Assembly: GCF_003121405.1 (NCBI RefSeq)
Contig: NZ_QBUY01000039.1
Span: forward strand, 1 to 64,000
Source: Paraburkholderia sp. C35
Lineage (GTDB): Bacteria; Pseudomonadota; Gammaproteobacteria; Burkholderiales; Burkholderiaceae
Length of the DNA: 64,000 nucleotides
Direction: 5' to 3'
Below the pieces are notes generated by a model, which had not been told where the DNA came from, did no database searches, and saw nothing but the letters and a program-made list of their open reading frames with translations. Positions 34,758 to 43,543 of this stretch are shown piece after piece. The number at the start of each line of letters is the position of its first letter. Position 1 is the first letter of the stretch. Both the position numbers and the translations under genes were made by a program.

Positions 34758-35744
34758 TTAGCGCATCGTCAGAATGATCTTCCCGACATTCGCCGACGAT
34801 TCCATCCGTCGATGCGCGTCTGCCGCGCGTGCCAGCGCAAACGTGCTGTCGACTACCGGTTCGAGACTTGCACCACCTTCGAACCGGTCGAGCCAATGCT
34901 CGCGAAAACGCTGCACCATCGCGTGTTTTTCTTCCTGCGCGCGGGACTTCATCACGGTCCCTTTGATCTGCAGGTGACGATAAAGAATGTCTTCGAGCGA
35001 CACGGAGACCTGTCCTCCGCCACCGAGAATGCCTACCTGCACCAGTCGCCCGCCGTTCGCCATAGACGCCACATTGCGCGCGAAATACGGCGTACCGACG
35101 AAATCGATCACTACGTCCACGCCGCGGCCATCTGTTTGCTTCGCGATCACGTCGGCGAAATCCTCGTTGCGATAGTCGATCACGACGTCCGCGCCGAGTT
35201 GCGCAACGCGTTCCAGCTTGCTGCCTTCCGCCGTCGCGAAGATACGTGCGCCCGTTGCATAAGCCAGCTGCACGGCAGCCGAGCCGACACCGCCCGCCGC
35301 CGCGTGAATTAGCACCGAATCGCCGCGCTGCAGATTGCCCAGATGCAGCATCGCTTCGTGCGCGGTGACGAACACTTCGGGAATGGCCGCTGCGTGAACG
35401 TAATCGAGCGACGCGGGAACCGGCATCGCCATACGCCAGTCGATGCGCGCGAGTTCTGCATACGCGCCGCCGCCGACCACGCCCATCACGCGGTCGCCGA
35501 TCTTGTAGCCTTGCGTGTCGCTGCCGGGTTCTATCACTTCACCCGCTATTTCAAGGCCCATAATGGTCGAGTCGCCGAAATTCGGCCTGCCGTAGCCGCC
35601 GCGCCGGTGCGTGAGATCGGCGCGGTTCACGCCGGCGGCGTGCACCCGCACCAGCAGATCGGTCGGGCGCACTTCGGGTGTGGGTGCGTCGGCGAGTTGC
35701 AGCACGTCGGCATCGCCGAACTGTTCGAATGCAATGGCTTTCAT
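34758..35744 (-). CDS. NAD(P)H-dependent quinone oxidoreductase (MDR superfamily)
   Basis: The 328-residue protein is a zinc-free medium-chain dehydrogenase/reductase. It has a GroES-like N-terminal half with VHAAGVNRADLTHRRGGYG and a Rossmann half with the nucleotide-binding motif AAAGGVGSAAVQLA near residue 150. Quinone oxidoreductases of this kind reduce quinones or enones with NADPH. It overlaps the upstream CMD-like gene by four bases (ATGA), and the two lie behind the aldehyde dehydrogenase gene in one operon. Confidence 0.9.
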   Translation of the reverse strand: MKAIAFEQFGDADVLQLADAPTPEVRPTDLLVRVHAAGVNRADLTHRRGGYGRPNFGDSTIMGLEIAGEVIEPGSDTQGYKIGDRVMGVVGGGAYAELARIDWRMAMPVPASLDYVHAAAIPEVFVTAHEAMLHLGNLQRGDSVLIHAAAGGVGSAAVQLAYATGARIFATAEGSKLERVAQLGADVVIDYRNEDFADVIAKQTDGRGVDVVIDFVGTPYFARNVASMANGGRLVQVGILGGGGQVSVSLEDILYRHLQIKGTVMKSRAQEEKHAMVQRFREHWLDRFEGGASLEPVVDSTFALARAADAHRRMESSANVGKIILTMR

Positions 35745-36112
35745 GATTGTGTGTCCTGCGTTGCGCGACCTGTATCGCGGGTTGAATCGGTTTGTTCGGC
35801 TAGCGTGGCCTGCGCGACGGCAGAGGCAGAAATGGCCGCCGGAAAGCCCGCATAGAACGCGAGATGCGTGATCGCTGCCGAGAGTTCGTCATGCGTGACA
35901 CCGTTGCTCACTGCACGGCGCAGATGCGCAGGCAGTTCGTCGAGATGTCCACCCGCGATCAGCGCGGCAATCGTGATGAGGCTCCGATCGCGCGGCGCGA
36001 GTGCGGGATCGCTCCAGATCTGCGGATACAGCGTGCTATCGACAAACGCCGCGAGTTTCGGGGTAAAGGCGCGCGCGGCTTCGCGCGGGCTGCTGAAATC
36101 TGCGTGTGACAT
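35741..36112 (-). CDS. carboxymuconolactone decarboxylase family protein
   Basis: The 123-residue all-helical protein matches the CMD/AhpD-like fold, with the core DRSLITIAALIAGGHLDELPAHLRRAVSNGVTHDELSAAI. The CxxC pair of AhpD peroxidase relatives is absent, so a decarboxylase-like or non-redox role is more likely. I use the ATG at 36112, which has an AGGAG ribosome site; the longer frame to 36193 has none. Its stop overlaps the quinone oxidoreductase start, and the aldehyde dehydrogenase gene ends 14 bases before it. Confidence 0.85.
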   Translation of the reverse strand: MSHADFSSPREAARAFTPKLAAFVDSTLYPQIWSDPALAPRDRSLITIAALIAGGHLDELPAHLRRAVSNGVTHDELSAAITHLAFYAGFPAAISASAVAQATLAEQTDSTRDTGRATQDTQS

Positions 36113-36125
36113 GGCTGTGCTCCTT

Positions 36126-37562
36126 TTATGCCTGGCTGATGAACTTGTGCGTGAGGTAGTACTCGATGCCCTCGGCGCCGCCTTCCGAGCCATGCCCGCT
36201 TTCCTTCATGCCGCCGAACGGCAGTTCCGTCGCAATGATCCGATACTGGTTGATGCCGATCATGCCGGCTTCGAGTCCATCGGCGACATCGATCGCGGTG
36301 CGCGCGCTTTGCGTGAACGCGTAGGCGGAGAGGCCATACGGCAGACGGTTGGCTTCGGCGAGACCATCGGCGAGCGTGTCGAACGGCATCAGCACGGCAA
36401 TCGGGCCGAACGGTTCTTCGTGCATCACGCGGGCGTCCATGGGGACATCGGCGAGCACTGTCGGCTCGAAGAAATAGCCTTCGCGATCGATACGCTTGCC
36501 GCCTGCGAGCACCTTCGCGCCGCGTGCCACGGCATCGGCCACCAGTTCTTCCATCTTCGCGAGCTGGCGCGGGTTGGCGAGCGGGCCGACCTGAGTGCCT
36601 TTCTCGCTGCCGTCGCCCACCTTGAGTGCCTTCGCCGCCCGCACGAAGTGTTCGACGAACACGTCGTAGACGTTGCGCTGGATCAGAAAGCGCGTCGACG
36701 AAATGCAGATCTGGCCGGTGCCGCGAAAGCGGTTGGCGGCGCCTTCAACGGCGGCTTTCTCGACCTCGGCATCCTCGAACACGAGCACGGGGCCATGTCC
36801 GCCGAGTTCGAGCGTGATCGGCTTGACGCCTTCGGCGGCGCGCGCCGACAGCAGGCGGCCAATCGGCACCGAGCCCGTGAACGTGACCTTGCGGATAACA
36901 GGCGATGCGATCAGTTGCTTCGACACTTCGTCGGGCACGCCGAACACGACTTGCAGCACGCCCTTCGGCAGGCCGGCATCGTCGAGCGCGCGGGCCAGGG
37001 CGAGCGCGGTGGCGGGGCTTTCCTCGCCCGGCTTGATGATGACGCTGCAACCGGCAGCGAGCGCCGCGGAGAGCTTGCGCGCCGGTGTGATGGCGGGGAA
37101 GTTCCACGGCGTGAAGGCGGCGACGGGGCCGATGGCCTGCTTCTTCACGAGTTGCTGCACGCCGGGACGATTCGACGGCACGACGCGGCCGTCGATACGG
37201 CGAGCCTCTTCCGCAAACCACTCGAAATACTCGGCGGCGCGCAGCACTTCGTCGCGGCTTTCAGCCAGCGGCTTGCCTTCTTCCAGCGTCATCAGGGTGG
37301 CGATGTGCGGCGCGCGTTCGCGGATCAGATCGGCGGCGCGCTTCAGGATGCGGGCACGCTCGGCGGGCACGGTGTGGCGCCACACGTCGAACGCGCGTTG
37401 CGCGGCAGCCAGTGCGCGATCCAGATCGCTCGATGTGGCGAGCGGCACGCGGCCCAGTTCGCGCTCCGTGGCGGGGTTGATGACAGCAGCCGTTGCGCGT
37501 TGATTGGCGGCGATCCATTCGCCGTCGATAAACAGATAAAGCGGGTCGTAGGTCGTGTTCAT
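36126..37562 (-). CDS. NAD(P)-dependent aldehyde dehydrogenase, succinate-semialdehyde type
   Basis: The 478-residue enzyme is closest to the GabD-like succinate-semialdehyde dehydrogenase group. It has the NAD-binding FTGSVPIGR motif, the general base in ELGGHGPVLV and the nucleophile in GQIC of FRGTGQICISSTRF, with MTLEEGKPLAES near residue 90. The substrate is inferred from family resemblance only. It is the first gene of the operon with the CMD-like and quinone oxidoreductase genes and is divergent from a LysR regulator. Confidence 0.9.
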   Translation of the reverse strand: MNTTYDPLYLFIDGEWIAANQRATAAVINPATERELGRVPLATSSDLDRALAAAQRAFDVWRHTVPAERARILKRAADLIRERAPHIATLMTLEEGKPLAESRDEVLRAAEYFEWFAEEARRIDGRVVPSNRPGVQQLVKKQAIGPVAAFTPWNFPAITPARKLSAALAAGCSVIIKPGEESPATALALARALDDAGLPKGVLQVVFGVPDEVSKQLIASPVIRKVTFTGSVPIGRLLSARAAEGVKPITLELGGHGPVLVFEDAEVEKAAVEGAANRFRGTGQICISSTRFLIQRNVYDVFVEHFVRAAKALKVGDGSEKGTQVGPLANPRQLAKMEELVADAVARGAKVLAGGKRIDREGYFFEPTVLADVPMDARVMHEEPFGPIAVLMPFDTLADGLAEANRLPYGLSAYAFTQSARTAIDVADGLEAGMIGINQYRIIATELPFGGMKESGHGSEGGAEGIEYYLTHKFISQA

Positions 37563-37904
37563 GATCTTTGCCTTTGCGTTGAATATGATTCGGTATCCGT
37601 ACTATTGAGGCATCTCGTCGGCGTCGAAGCGCGGGTGCTACGGCTTTGCATGCCGTCTGGCGCTGTCCGGCATGTCGCGATTGCCTGACCACGGAACGAA
37701 GTCTATGCGTGAAGATCGGGCACTTTTAGTGGGGCAGGAAAGAATCAGTCTTTCCGCCAGAGAGAAAATCAGAAATGCACGTATCGAACGGTCGTGCTTT
37801 CGCGGCTCACGCCTGCAGGCACCGGGCTGGGCGTGTCATGATGCCGCCTGCGGGAACGCGCCGTGCGGCGAAAGAAGGATGAAAGTTCAACGAGGTTTGC
37901 GGGA
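37563..37904. promoter_or_regulatory. divergent region between aldehyde dehydrogenase and LysR genes
   Basis: 342 bases separate two divergent start codons and should hold both promoters and the LysR operator. I find no long perfect palindrome in it. An AAAGG ribosome site lies near the dehydrogenase start. The ORFs that cross it look like shadows. Confidence 0.4.
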
Positions 37905-38855
37905 ATGGACAAGCTCTACAACATGTCGGTGTTCGTGAAGGTGGTCGAAATGGGCAGCTTCACGGCGGTCGCCAATCATCTGGATACGACCGTCGGCAAT
38001 GTCTCGCGCGCCGTTTCTGTGCTGGAAGAGGGACTCAACACGCGCCTGCTGCAACGCTCGACCCGGCGTCTCGTCATCACCGACGCGGGCCGGCGCTTCT
38101 ACGAGCGCAGCATTGCGATCCTCGCCGATCTCGAACATGCCGAAGCCGAAGCCCGCGATGCGCTGCTCGAACCGCGCGGCACGTTGCGCGTCCATGCAGT
38201 GCCGGGCCTTGGCCGTCAGTTGATGACGCGTGCCGTGCTTGCGTACCGTGAGGCGTATCCGGAAGTGTCGGTCGAGTTGCTGCTGTCGCAGCGCATGCCG
38301 AACCTGCTTGAGGAACAGCTGGACGTGGCCGTGGTAATTGCACGCACGCTGCCCGATTCGGCCTATGTGAGCCAGCGAATTGGCGCGAGCCATTGTGTGC
38401 TGGCGGCGTCGCCCGCGTATCTGGCGAAGCATCACGCACCCGGACGGCCCGAAGATCTGGCCGATCACACGTGCCTGCTGCTAGGCACCGTCGATTACGC
38501 GCCGGACGAATGGCAGCTGGAAAGCGCGGCCGGCAGCGTCGCGTATCGGCCGACAGGCCCGCATTTCAGCGTCAACGATATGGATGCGATGGCGTCCGCG
38601 CTGCGCGATGGCGCGGGTATCGGTTTGCTCGCCGCGTTCTCGGCCATTGACGACCTGCGTGACGGCAAACTCGTGCGCGTGCTGCCGCAGTATCACACTT
38701 GCGAACGCAACGTGTACGCGATGTATTCGTCGCGGCAATTCGTCGATGCGAAGATCAGGCGTTTTGTCGACATGCTGAAGACGCATGTCGGCGGTGAACT
38801 CGCGGCGTATGCGGAAGAGCTTGGGATTGCGACGGTCGCTGACGTTGTGGAATAA
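37905..38855 (+). CDS. LysR family transcriptional regulator
   Basis: The 316-residue regulator has an N-terminal LysR helix-turn-helix (MSVFVKVVEMGSFTAVANHL to NVSRAVSVLEEGLNTRLLQRSTR) and a substrate-binding type effector domain (about 90-300). I start at the ATG at 37905, where the family homology begins. It is divergent from the aldehyde dehydrogenase operon, which it probably controls. The effector is unknown. Confidence 0.9.
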   Translation: MDKLYNMSVFVKVVEMGSFTAVANHLDTTVGNVSRAVSVLEEGLNTRLLQRSTRRLVITDAGRRFYERSIAILADLEHAEAEARDALLEPRGTLRVHAVPGLGRQLMTRAVLAYREAYPEVSVELLLSQRMPNLLEEQLDVAVVIARTLPDSAYVSQRIGASHCVLAASPAYLAKHHAPGRPEDLADHTCLLLGTVDYAPDEWQLESAAGSVAYRPTGPHFSVNDMDAMASALRDGAGIGLLAAFSAIDDLRDGKLVRVLPQYHTCERNVYAMYSSRQFVDAKIRRFVDMLKTHVGGELAAYAEELGIATVADVVE

Positions 38856-38891
38856 GTGGCGAATGGGCGGCGAGTGCCTCGTCATCGCAGG

Positions 38892-38952
38892 TTCGCTGCG
38901 TCGTTCATGTTTTCGCGCTTTGTCATCGACATGCAGATTGCCTGGATAGCCT
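38892..38952 (+). promoter_or_regulatory. PIP box / hrpII box with -10 element
   Basis: TTCGC (38892-38896), exactly 15 bases, TTCGC (38912-38916): a perfect plant-inducible-promoter box as bound by HrpX in Xanthomonas, and also a perfect hrpII box (TTCG-N16-TTCG) of Ralstonia HrpB. TAGCCT (38947-38952) fits the YANNNT -10 element, 30 bases downstream of the box, the spacing known for active PIP promoters. The start codon of the effector-like gene is 43 bases further on. Function is inferred from the match. Confidence 0.72.
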
Positions 38953-38994
38953 GTTCAAACCATCTGGAACAGCTTATCCGAAGGAATCTGCATC

Positions 38995-39849
38995 ATGACC
39001 GTCAGCAAAGCGTCGAATACTCCGTTTGCAGCGCACGTCGCCACACCGTCGACAACACCGGACACGTCGTCACCGGCGCCCACGCGTTCGACGCGTGCGC
39101 CGTCGGCGTTGCGAAACGAACTGCCGTTGCGTGAGCGTTCGCCATCGACGGACGGCGGTGCGCGACCATCGACGAGTTTTCGCACCAGCGACCGGGCGCA
39201 CGCGGCCAGTCCTGGCGAAAGCGGGCGCTCTGCGCAAACGCCGCGCCACACGCTGACTAACGACAGCAACGAGGCGCAGTTCTATCCGCTGGTCGGCAGC
39301 ATCAACAATCACGATGAGCACTACGTCTACGTGACGCACGGCACGCGGCTCGCCAACGCGCCCGGCATCTTCAGCGAGGGCCTGGACCCCGGCAAAGGCG
39401 GCGGTTCGCTTGGCGCGGCATCGTACGAAGGCGGGCGCAATAGCGATTCGATCGGCAATCTGAAGTACGGAAACGATCCGAACGTGTCGCTCAAATACGC
39501 GAACGCGCCGGCAGAGAAAGCGGAAAAGCCGGAAGCAGGCGTCCAGCTCGAAGCGCGGATTCCAAGGAACGATTTCCTGAACCAGTTCGACGAAACGTCG
39601 CACCGGACGCAAACGCAACCTTTCTGGCGCCCTGAGCGAGGCGGCGAGAACCATCCGGCGCACACGGATGCAGCCTATGTGAGCGCAATGGGCAGCGCGA
39701 TGCCGAAGGTGGCGGCGAACGGACAACCCGTGTGGGCGTCGGAGTCGAATGTCGCGATCAGGCCGCAGGACATCCGCGTGATCGGCGTGTCGGTGCCGCC
39801 GGGGAAATCCGTCGATACCAGCAGTCTCAAGACGGAATACGACGACTAG
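38995..39849 (+). CDS. candidate type III effector with ADP-ribosyltransferase-like domain
   Basis: The 284-residue protein has a disordered N-terminal 90 residues rich in Ser, Thr, Pro and Ala, as in type III secretion signals, and no Sec signal or membrane segment. From residue 95 it looks like an ADP-ribosyltransferase (ART) fold: H115-G-T117 after a hydrophobic strand (YVYVTHGT), a helix ending GIFSEGL, a Y168 region, a strand-like QLEARIPRNDFL, and E250 before SNVAIRPQDIRVIGV. These fit the H-Y-E type ART pattern, but the assignment is from pattern only. An AAGGAA ribosome site precedes the ATG, and a perfect PIP/hrpII box with -10 lies upstream. The gene stands alone between LysR and SDR genes. 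I do not recognise a named family. Confidence 0.72.
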   Translation: MTVSKASNTPFAAHVATPSTTPDTSSPAPTRSTRAPSALRNELPLRERSPSTDGGARPSTSFRTSDRAHAASPGESGRSAQTPRHTLTNDSNEAQFYPLVGSINNHDEHYVYVTHGTRLANAPGIFSEGLDPGKGGGSLGAASYEGGRNSDSIGNLKYGNDPNVSLKYANAPAEKAEKPEAGVQLEARIPRNDFLNQFDETSHRTQTQPFWRPERGGENHPAHTDAAYVSAMGSAMPKVAANGQPVWASESNVAIRPQDIRVIGVSVPPGKSVDTSSLKTEYDD

Positions 39850-39859
39850 CGCGCGCCAC

Positions 39860-39880
39860 GCCAACGCATCGTGCGTTGGC
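39860..39880. terminator. hairpin terminator between convergent genes
   Basis: GCCAACGCA (39860-39868) pairs with TGCGTTGGC (39872-39880) around a three-base loop, with GC-rich flanks that may extend the stem. It lies between the effector-like gene (+) and the SDR gene (-). No clear T-tract is seen. Confidence 0.55.
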
Positions 39881-39916
39881 GCGACGGCGTTGCGGGTTAG
39901 CGGCGAGCGTCGCCCG

Positions 39917-40690
39917 TCATTTGGTGGTGTATCCGCCGTTGATCAGAATGGTCTGCCCGGTGATCCACCAGCCGTCGCTGACGAGATGGCGGATAAACGG
40001 CACCACGTCGTTAATATCGGTCAGCCCCGTTTTCGAGAACTTCGACAGCGCCGCCGCCGTCTTGTGATACGCGACGGCATCGTCGCCTTCTGCGGGATAG
40101 AAGAACGGTGTATCCATCGGGCCGGGGCCGACGGCAGTCACTGAAATGCCGCGTTCGCCGAACTCCTTCGCCGCAGCGCGCGTGAAGTGTTCGACAGGCG
40201 CCTTGGTGCCCGCGTACGCCGCATAAAACGGTGTGAAGGCACCGAGCAGCGACGTCACCAGCGTGACGATCTTGCCGTTGTCGTTCACGTGCCGGCCTGC
40301 TTCGCGCAAAAAGAAGAACGCGGTTTTCGAATTCACGGCGCTCATCTCGTCGTACTCGGCCTCGCTGATTTCCGTGAACGCCTTCTTCAGCACCTTGCCG
40401 ACCGTATTGATCGCGATGTCGGGACGCCCGACGGCAGCGATCGTATCCGCAAACAGCTTTTCGACGGCGGCTGCGCCGGTCAGGTCGGCCTGTATCGCCA
40501 CGGCTTGCGCACCGGCCTGTTTGATCGCGGCGACGGTTTCCTCTGCGGCAGCCTGCGTGCTGGCGCTGTTGTAGTGGACAGCGACAGCCTTCGCACCATG
40601 TTCTGCGAGGTCGCGTGCTATCAACCCGCCGAGATTTTTCGCGCCGCCCGCTATCAGCACGGTTTTGCCCTGGATGTCGTGGTTAGCCAT
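39917..40690 (-). CDS. SDR family oxidoreductase
   Basis: The 257-residue enzyme is a classical short-chain dehydrogenase/reductase. The nucleotide motif is IAGGAKNLGGLIA near residue 20, with a basic/NADP-like surround. The catalytic Tyr-x-x-x-Lys is YAGTKAP, preceded by a serine-containing TSLLGAF. I use the ATG at 40690, which has a GGGAG ribosome site; the frame to 40810 crosses the divergent promoter. The substrate is unknown. A long palindrome and a LysR gene lie upstream, so the LysR protein likely controls it. Confidence 0.88.
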   Translation of the reverse strand: MANHDIQGKTVLIAGGAKNLGGLIARDLAEHGAKAVAVHYNSASTQAAAEETVAAIKQAGAQAVAIQADLTGAAAVEKLFADTIAAVGRPDIAINTVGKVLKKAFTEISEAEYDEMSAVNSKTAFFFLREAGRHVNDNGKIVTLVTSLLGAFTPFYAAYAGTKAPVEHFTRAAAKEFGERGISVTAVGPGPMDTPFFYPAEGDDAVAYHKTAAALSKFSKTGLTDINDVVPFIRHLVSDGWWITGQTILINGGYTTK

Positions 40691-40778
40691 CGTTTCATCT
40701 CCCGTTCGATGGAACGACCCATGCCGTTCCCCTCGATAGCCGATGATATATTCTAGAAATAGCTTATAAAGATGCCGC

Positions 40779-40799
40779 TTCTGACAGCACCTGTCAGAA
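40779..40799. promoter_or_regulatory. palindromic operator between SDR and LysR genes
   Basis: TTCTGACAG (40779-40787), three bases, CTGTCAGAA (40791-40799): perfect nine-base arms in the divergent promoter of the SDR and LysR genes. It is a strong candidate LysR-type binding site. A shorter TTCTAGAA palindrome lies at 40751-40758. Confidence 0.65.
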
Positions 40800-40859
40800 A
40801 TGTCGACCAATCAACGGAATGCTTGCAGTTCTGACGCGGGCATTCGCCAACCTGCAAAA

Positions 40860-41774
40860 ATGGATCGAATCGACCTGTTTCGTGTGTTTGCGCGCGTGGT
40901 TGAATGCGCGAACTTCACCCGTGCCGCCGATACGCTCGGCATGCCGCGATCGTCGGTGTCGGCGGCTGTGCAGGAGCTGGAGAGCCGCGTCGGCACGCGT
41001 CTCCTGAACCGCACCACGCGCAAGGTCACGACGACGCAGGACGGTGCCGCGCTGTACGAACGTTGCCTGCGGCTCATTGCGGACGTCGAGGAGACGGAGA
41101 ACCTGTTTCGTCATGCGACCTTCACGCCGGGCGGCACCTTGCGCGTCGACATGCCGGGGCGAATCGGCCGCCTGATCGTCGCACCGGCGCTACCCGCCTT
41201 TCTCGATGCCTATCCGCAGATCAACGTCGAACTCGGCGTGACGGATCGCGCTGTCGATCTGGTGGAGGAGCGGGTGGACTGCGCGCTGCGCGTGGGCGAA
41301 CTCGAAGACTCGCGGCTCATCGCGCGCCCGATCGGGCAACTGACGCTCATCAATGTTGCCAGTCCCGGCTATCTCGCGCGGCATGGCGTGCCCCGCCATC
41401 CAGATGATCTCGTCGGACACGCGCATATCGGCTATGCATCGCCTTCGAGCGGCCGGCTCGCGCCCTGGCATTGGCAGGACGGCGACACGCTGCACGCGCT
41501 CGAACCCGGCCGGCGCGTGACGGTGAATAACGCCGAGGCCTATATTGCCTGTTGTCTTGCGGGCCTCGGCTTGATCCAGATTCCCGCCTACGATGTCGAC
41601 GTTCATATCCGCGCTGGCGAACTCGTCGAGGTGATGCCGGCGTACCGCGCGGCACCCATGCCCGTCACCTTGCTGTATCCGCACCGGCAGCATCTGTCGC
41701 GGCGTTTTCAGGTGTTCGCCGCATGGCTCGAAGAGGTGGTGCGGCGGCAATGCTGCATGGACGCGCCGCGTTGA
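40860..41774 (+). CDS. LysR family transcriptional regulator
   Basis: The 304-residue regulator begins MDRIDLFRVFARVVECANFT, with the helix-turn-helix DTLGMPRSSVSAAVQELESRVGTRLLNRTTRKV and a periplasmic-binding-like effector domain from about residue 90. I use the ATG at 40860, where the family homology starts; the upstream frame to 40800 crosses the operator. It is divergent from an SDR gene and likely regulates it through the palindrome at 40779. Confidence 0.9.
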   Translation: MDRIDLFRVFARVVECANFTRAADTLGMPRSSVSAAVQELESRVGTRLLNRTTRKVTTTQDGAALYERCLRLIADVEETENLFRHATFTPGGTLRVDMPGRIGRLIVAPALPAFLDAYPQINVELGVTDRAVDLVEERVDCALRVGELEDSRLIARPIGQLTLINVASPGYLARHGVPRHPDDLVGHAHIGYASPSSGRLAPWHWQDGDTLHALEPGRRVTVNNAEAYIACCLAGLGLIQIPAYDVDVHIRAGELVEVMPAYRAAPMPVTLLYPHRQHLSRRFQVFAAWLEEVVRRQCCMDAPR

Positions 41775-41854
41775 TGGCGCTGTGAGCGATTCGGGCGGCG
41801 CAGCAACGGGGTGCCGCTACGCCGCGCAAGCATGCTGAGAACTATGCAGCCGAA

Positions 41855-42934
41855 CTAGACAGTACGTGGCTTCGCACACGACTCGCGCACGATCAACGTC
41901 GCTTCGCACTCGACACTCTGCGTATCCGCCTCGCCATTGAGTTGCGCGATCAGCAGTTCTGCCGTGCGTCTGCCGATCTCCGCGCTCGGCACGCGCACCG
42001 TCGTGATGGGGATGGGCAGTTCGGCCATCACTTCGAAATCGTCGAAGCCGATCAGGCTCAGATAGCCGGGCACATCGTAGTCCCCCGCGATGGCTTCGAG
42101 CATCGCGCCCGTTGCAAACGATCCATTGCCGCACACGATAGCCGTCGGCGGTTCGATCGCCGCGGCCATGATCTGGCGGAACAGTCGCCGTCCTTCCTGC
42201 ACGCCCCAAAAGCCTTCGGCCATATGCGCCGGATGAATCGCGACGCCATGTTCGGCCAGTGCCACTCGCACGCCTTCGCGGCGTGCGGCGGCGCGATCGT
42301 TGGTGTCGGCGTTTTGCGCAATCATCGCGATGCGGCGATGACCGAGGCCGAGCAGATATTGGGTCGCGTCGTAGAACGCGCGGTAATTGTCCACGCCGAC
42401 ACAGATAGAACGCTGCTTCGCGGCAAACGTGAACGTGCTCACACAGGGCACGTTGCGCTGATCGAGCAGCGGATAGAGATCGGGATGATGGCCTTCGCCA
42501 ACGACGGCAATTGCATCGACGCCACGCTCCAGCATCTTGCGAACCTGCCGGTACTCGCGCTGCAGATCGTATTCGGAGCAGCCGAGCAGTAAGGTATAAC
42601 CCTTCTCCTCCAGCTCGTCCTGCAGCACCTGAATGGCCGTGGCGAAATGCTCGTTGGCGAGCGTCGGCACGACGGCGCCGATGGTGCCCGTGCGCTGCGT
42701 GGCGAGTGCGCGCGCGGCGGCATGCGGCACCCAGCCGAGGTGATCGATCGCGATCTGGATGCGCTCGCGCACGCTCGGCGACACGATCTCGGGCGAATTG
42801 ATGAAGCGCGACACCGTCGCCTTCGAAACGCACGCCAGTTCTGCGACGTCGCGCAACGTGGCAGCGCCCGGTCTGACTGCAACGGATGGCGCGGCCGGTG
42901 GTTCTTGTCGAGTGGGGCGCGCAGCCTTTGCCAT
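41855..42934 (-). CDS. LacI family transcriptional regulator
   Basis: The 359-residue repressor has the LacI helix-turn-helix (ATLRDVAELACVSKATVSRFINSPEIVSPSVRERI) and a periplasmic-binding-like effector domain (TIGAVVPTLANEHFATAIQVL to LSLIGFDDFEVMA). I start at the ATG at 42934 because the helix-turn-helix begins soon after; an ATG at 43000 would add 22 residues. It lies 90 bases downstream of the MaoC gene on the same strand. Two LacI-type palindromes in the divergent region between MaoC and the CoA-transferase are its likely targets. The effector is unknown. Confidence 0.9.
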   Translation of the reverse strand: MAKAARPTRQEPPAAPSVAVRPGAATLRDVAELACVSKATVSRFINSPEIVSPSVRERIQIAIDHLGWVPHAAARALATQRTGTIGAVVPTLANEHFATAIQVLQDELEEKGYTLLLGCSEYDLQREYRQVRKMLERGVDAIAVVGEGHHPDLYPLLDQRNVPCVSTFTFAAKQRSICVGVDNYRAFYDATQYLLGLGHRRIAMIAQNADTNDRAAARREGVRVALAEHGVAIHPAHMAEGFWGVQEGRRLFRQIMAAAIEPPTAIVCGNGSFATGAMLEAIAGDYDVPGYLSLIGFDDFEVMAELPIPITTVRVPSAEIGRRTAELLIAQLNGEADTQSVECEATLIVRESCAKPRTV

Positions 42935-43024
42935 GTCGATTGCCGTAGAGTTTTCCGCTGCAATTATAACGGCGGCTTCATGGGGCAAACGCATTGGCAT
43001 GGCTGCGCGCAGCGTCCATTGCGC

Positions 43025-43477
43025 TTACTTCGATGAAAGCTTCTTCGCCCACTTCATGATGTGGCGACCCGCCGCGACCACTTCGCCGCGCTGGTTCACC
43101 ACTTCCATATCCGCTGTGCTGCGGCGCTTCTCCTCATCGATTTCGGCAACCCGATAAATCACCGTGACGGTATCGCCCAGCAGCACGGGACGGATGAAAC
43201 GGATGCGGTCGTAACCCGCCGAGACGGGAAACTCGTCGATATCGGTGCGATGGATCACGTGCGCAATGCTGATGGTCGAGGCCGTCGACATGTAGCCGAC
43301 CAGCAACGCGCCATGCGCGATCCGCGTGCCGATCGACGACTTCTCCTGCATGTACTGCTCGTTGATGTGGGTGTCGCTGAAGTCACCCGTGAGTCCCGCG
43401 AACAGTGTGACGTCGGCTTCGCCCACCGTCTTGGCGAACCTGAATTCCTGTCCGATCTCCACGCCCTTGATGGCCAT
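43025..43477 (-). CDS. MaoC-like dehydratase (hot-dog fold)
   Basis: The 150-residue protein is a MaoC family hydratase with the conserved D-x-x-x-H-x-N hydratase motif (GDFSDTHINEQY), followed by GTRIAHGALLVGYMS. Family members hydrate or dehydrate enoyl-CoA thioesters. I start at the ATG at 43477, which has an AGGAG ribosome site; the long frame to 43573 has none. It precedes the LacI gene and is divergent from the CoA-transferase gene, so it probably belongs to the same regulon. Confidence 0.87.
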   Translation of the reverse strand: MAIKGVEIGQEFRFAKTVGEADVTLFAGLTGDFSDTHINEQYMQEKSSIGTRIAHGALLVGYMSTASTISIAHVIHRTDIDEFPVSAGYDRIRFIRPVLLGDTVTVIYRVAEIDEEKRRSTADMEVVNQRGEVVAAGRHIMKWAKKLSSK

Positions 43478-43543
43478 GCTCAAAGCTCCTGAAAAGTTCG
43501 GCCTTGCCGTGCACGCTGTTTCGTTCACGTTCATGACCTTGTG

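Noticed and set aside
38856..39134. A 92-codon plus-strand frame over the effector promoter
   Set aside because: It overlaps the effector gene out of frame, lacks a ribosome site, and crosses the PIP/hrpII promoter.
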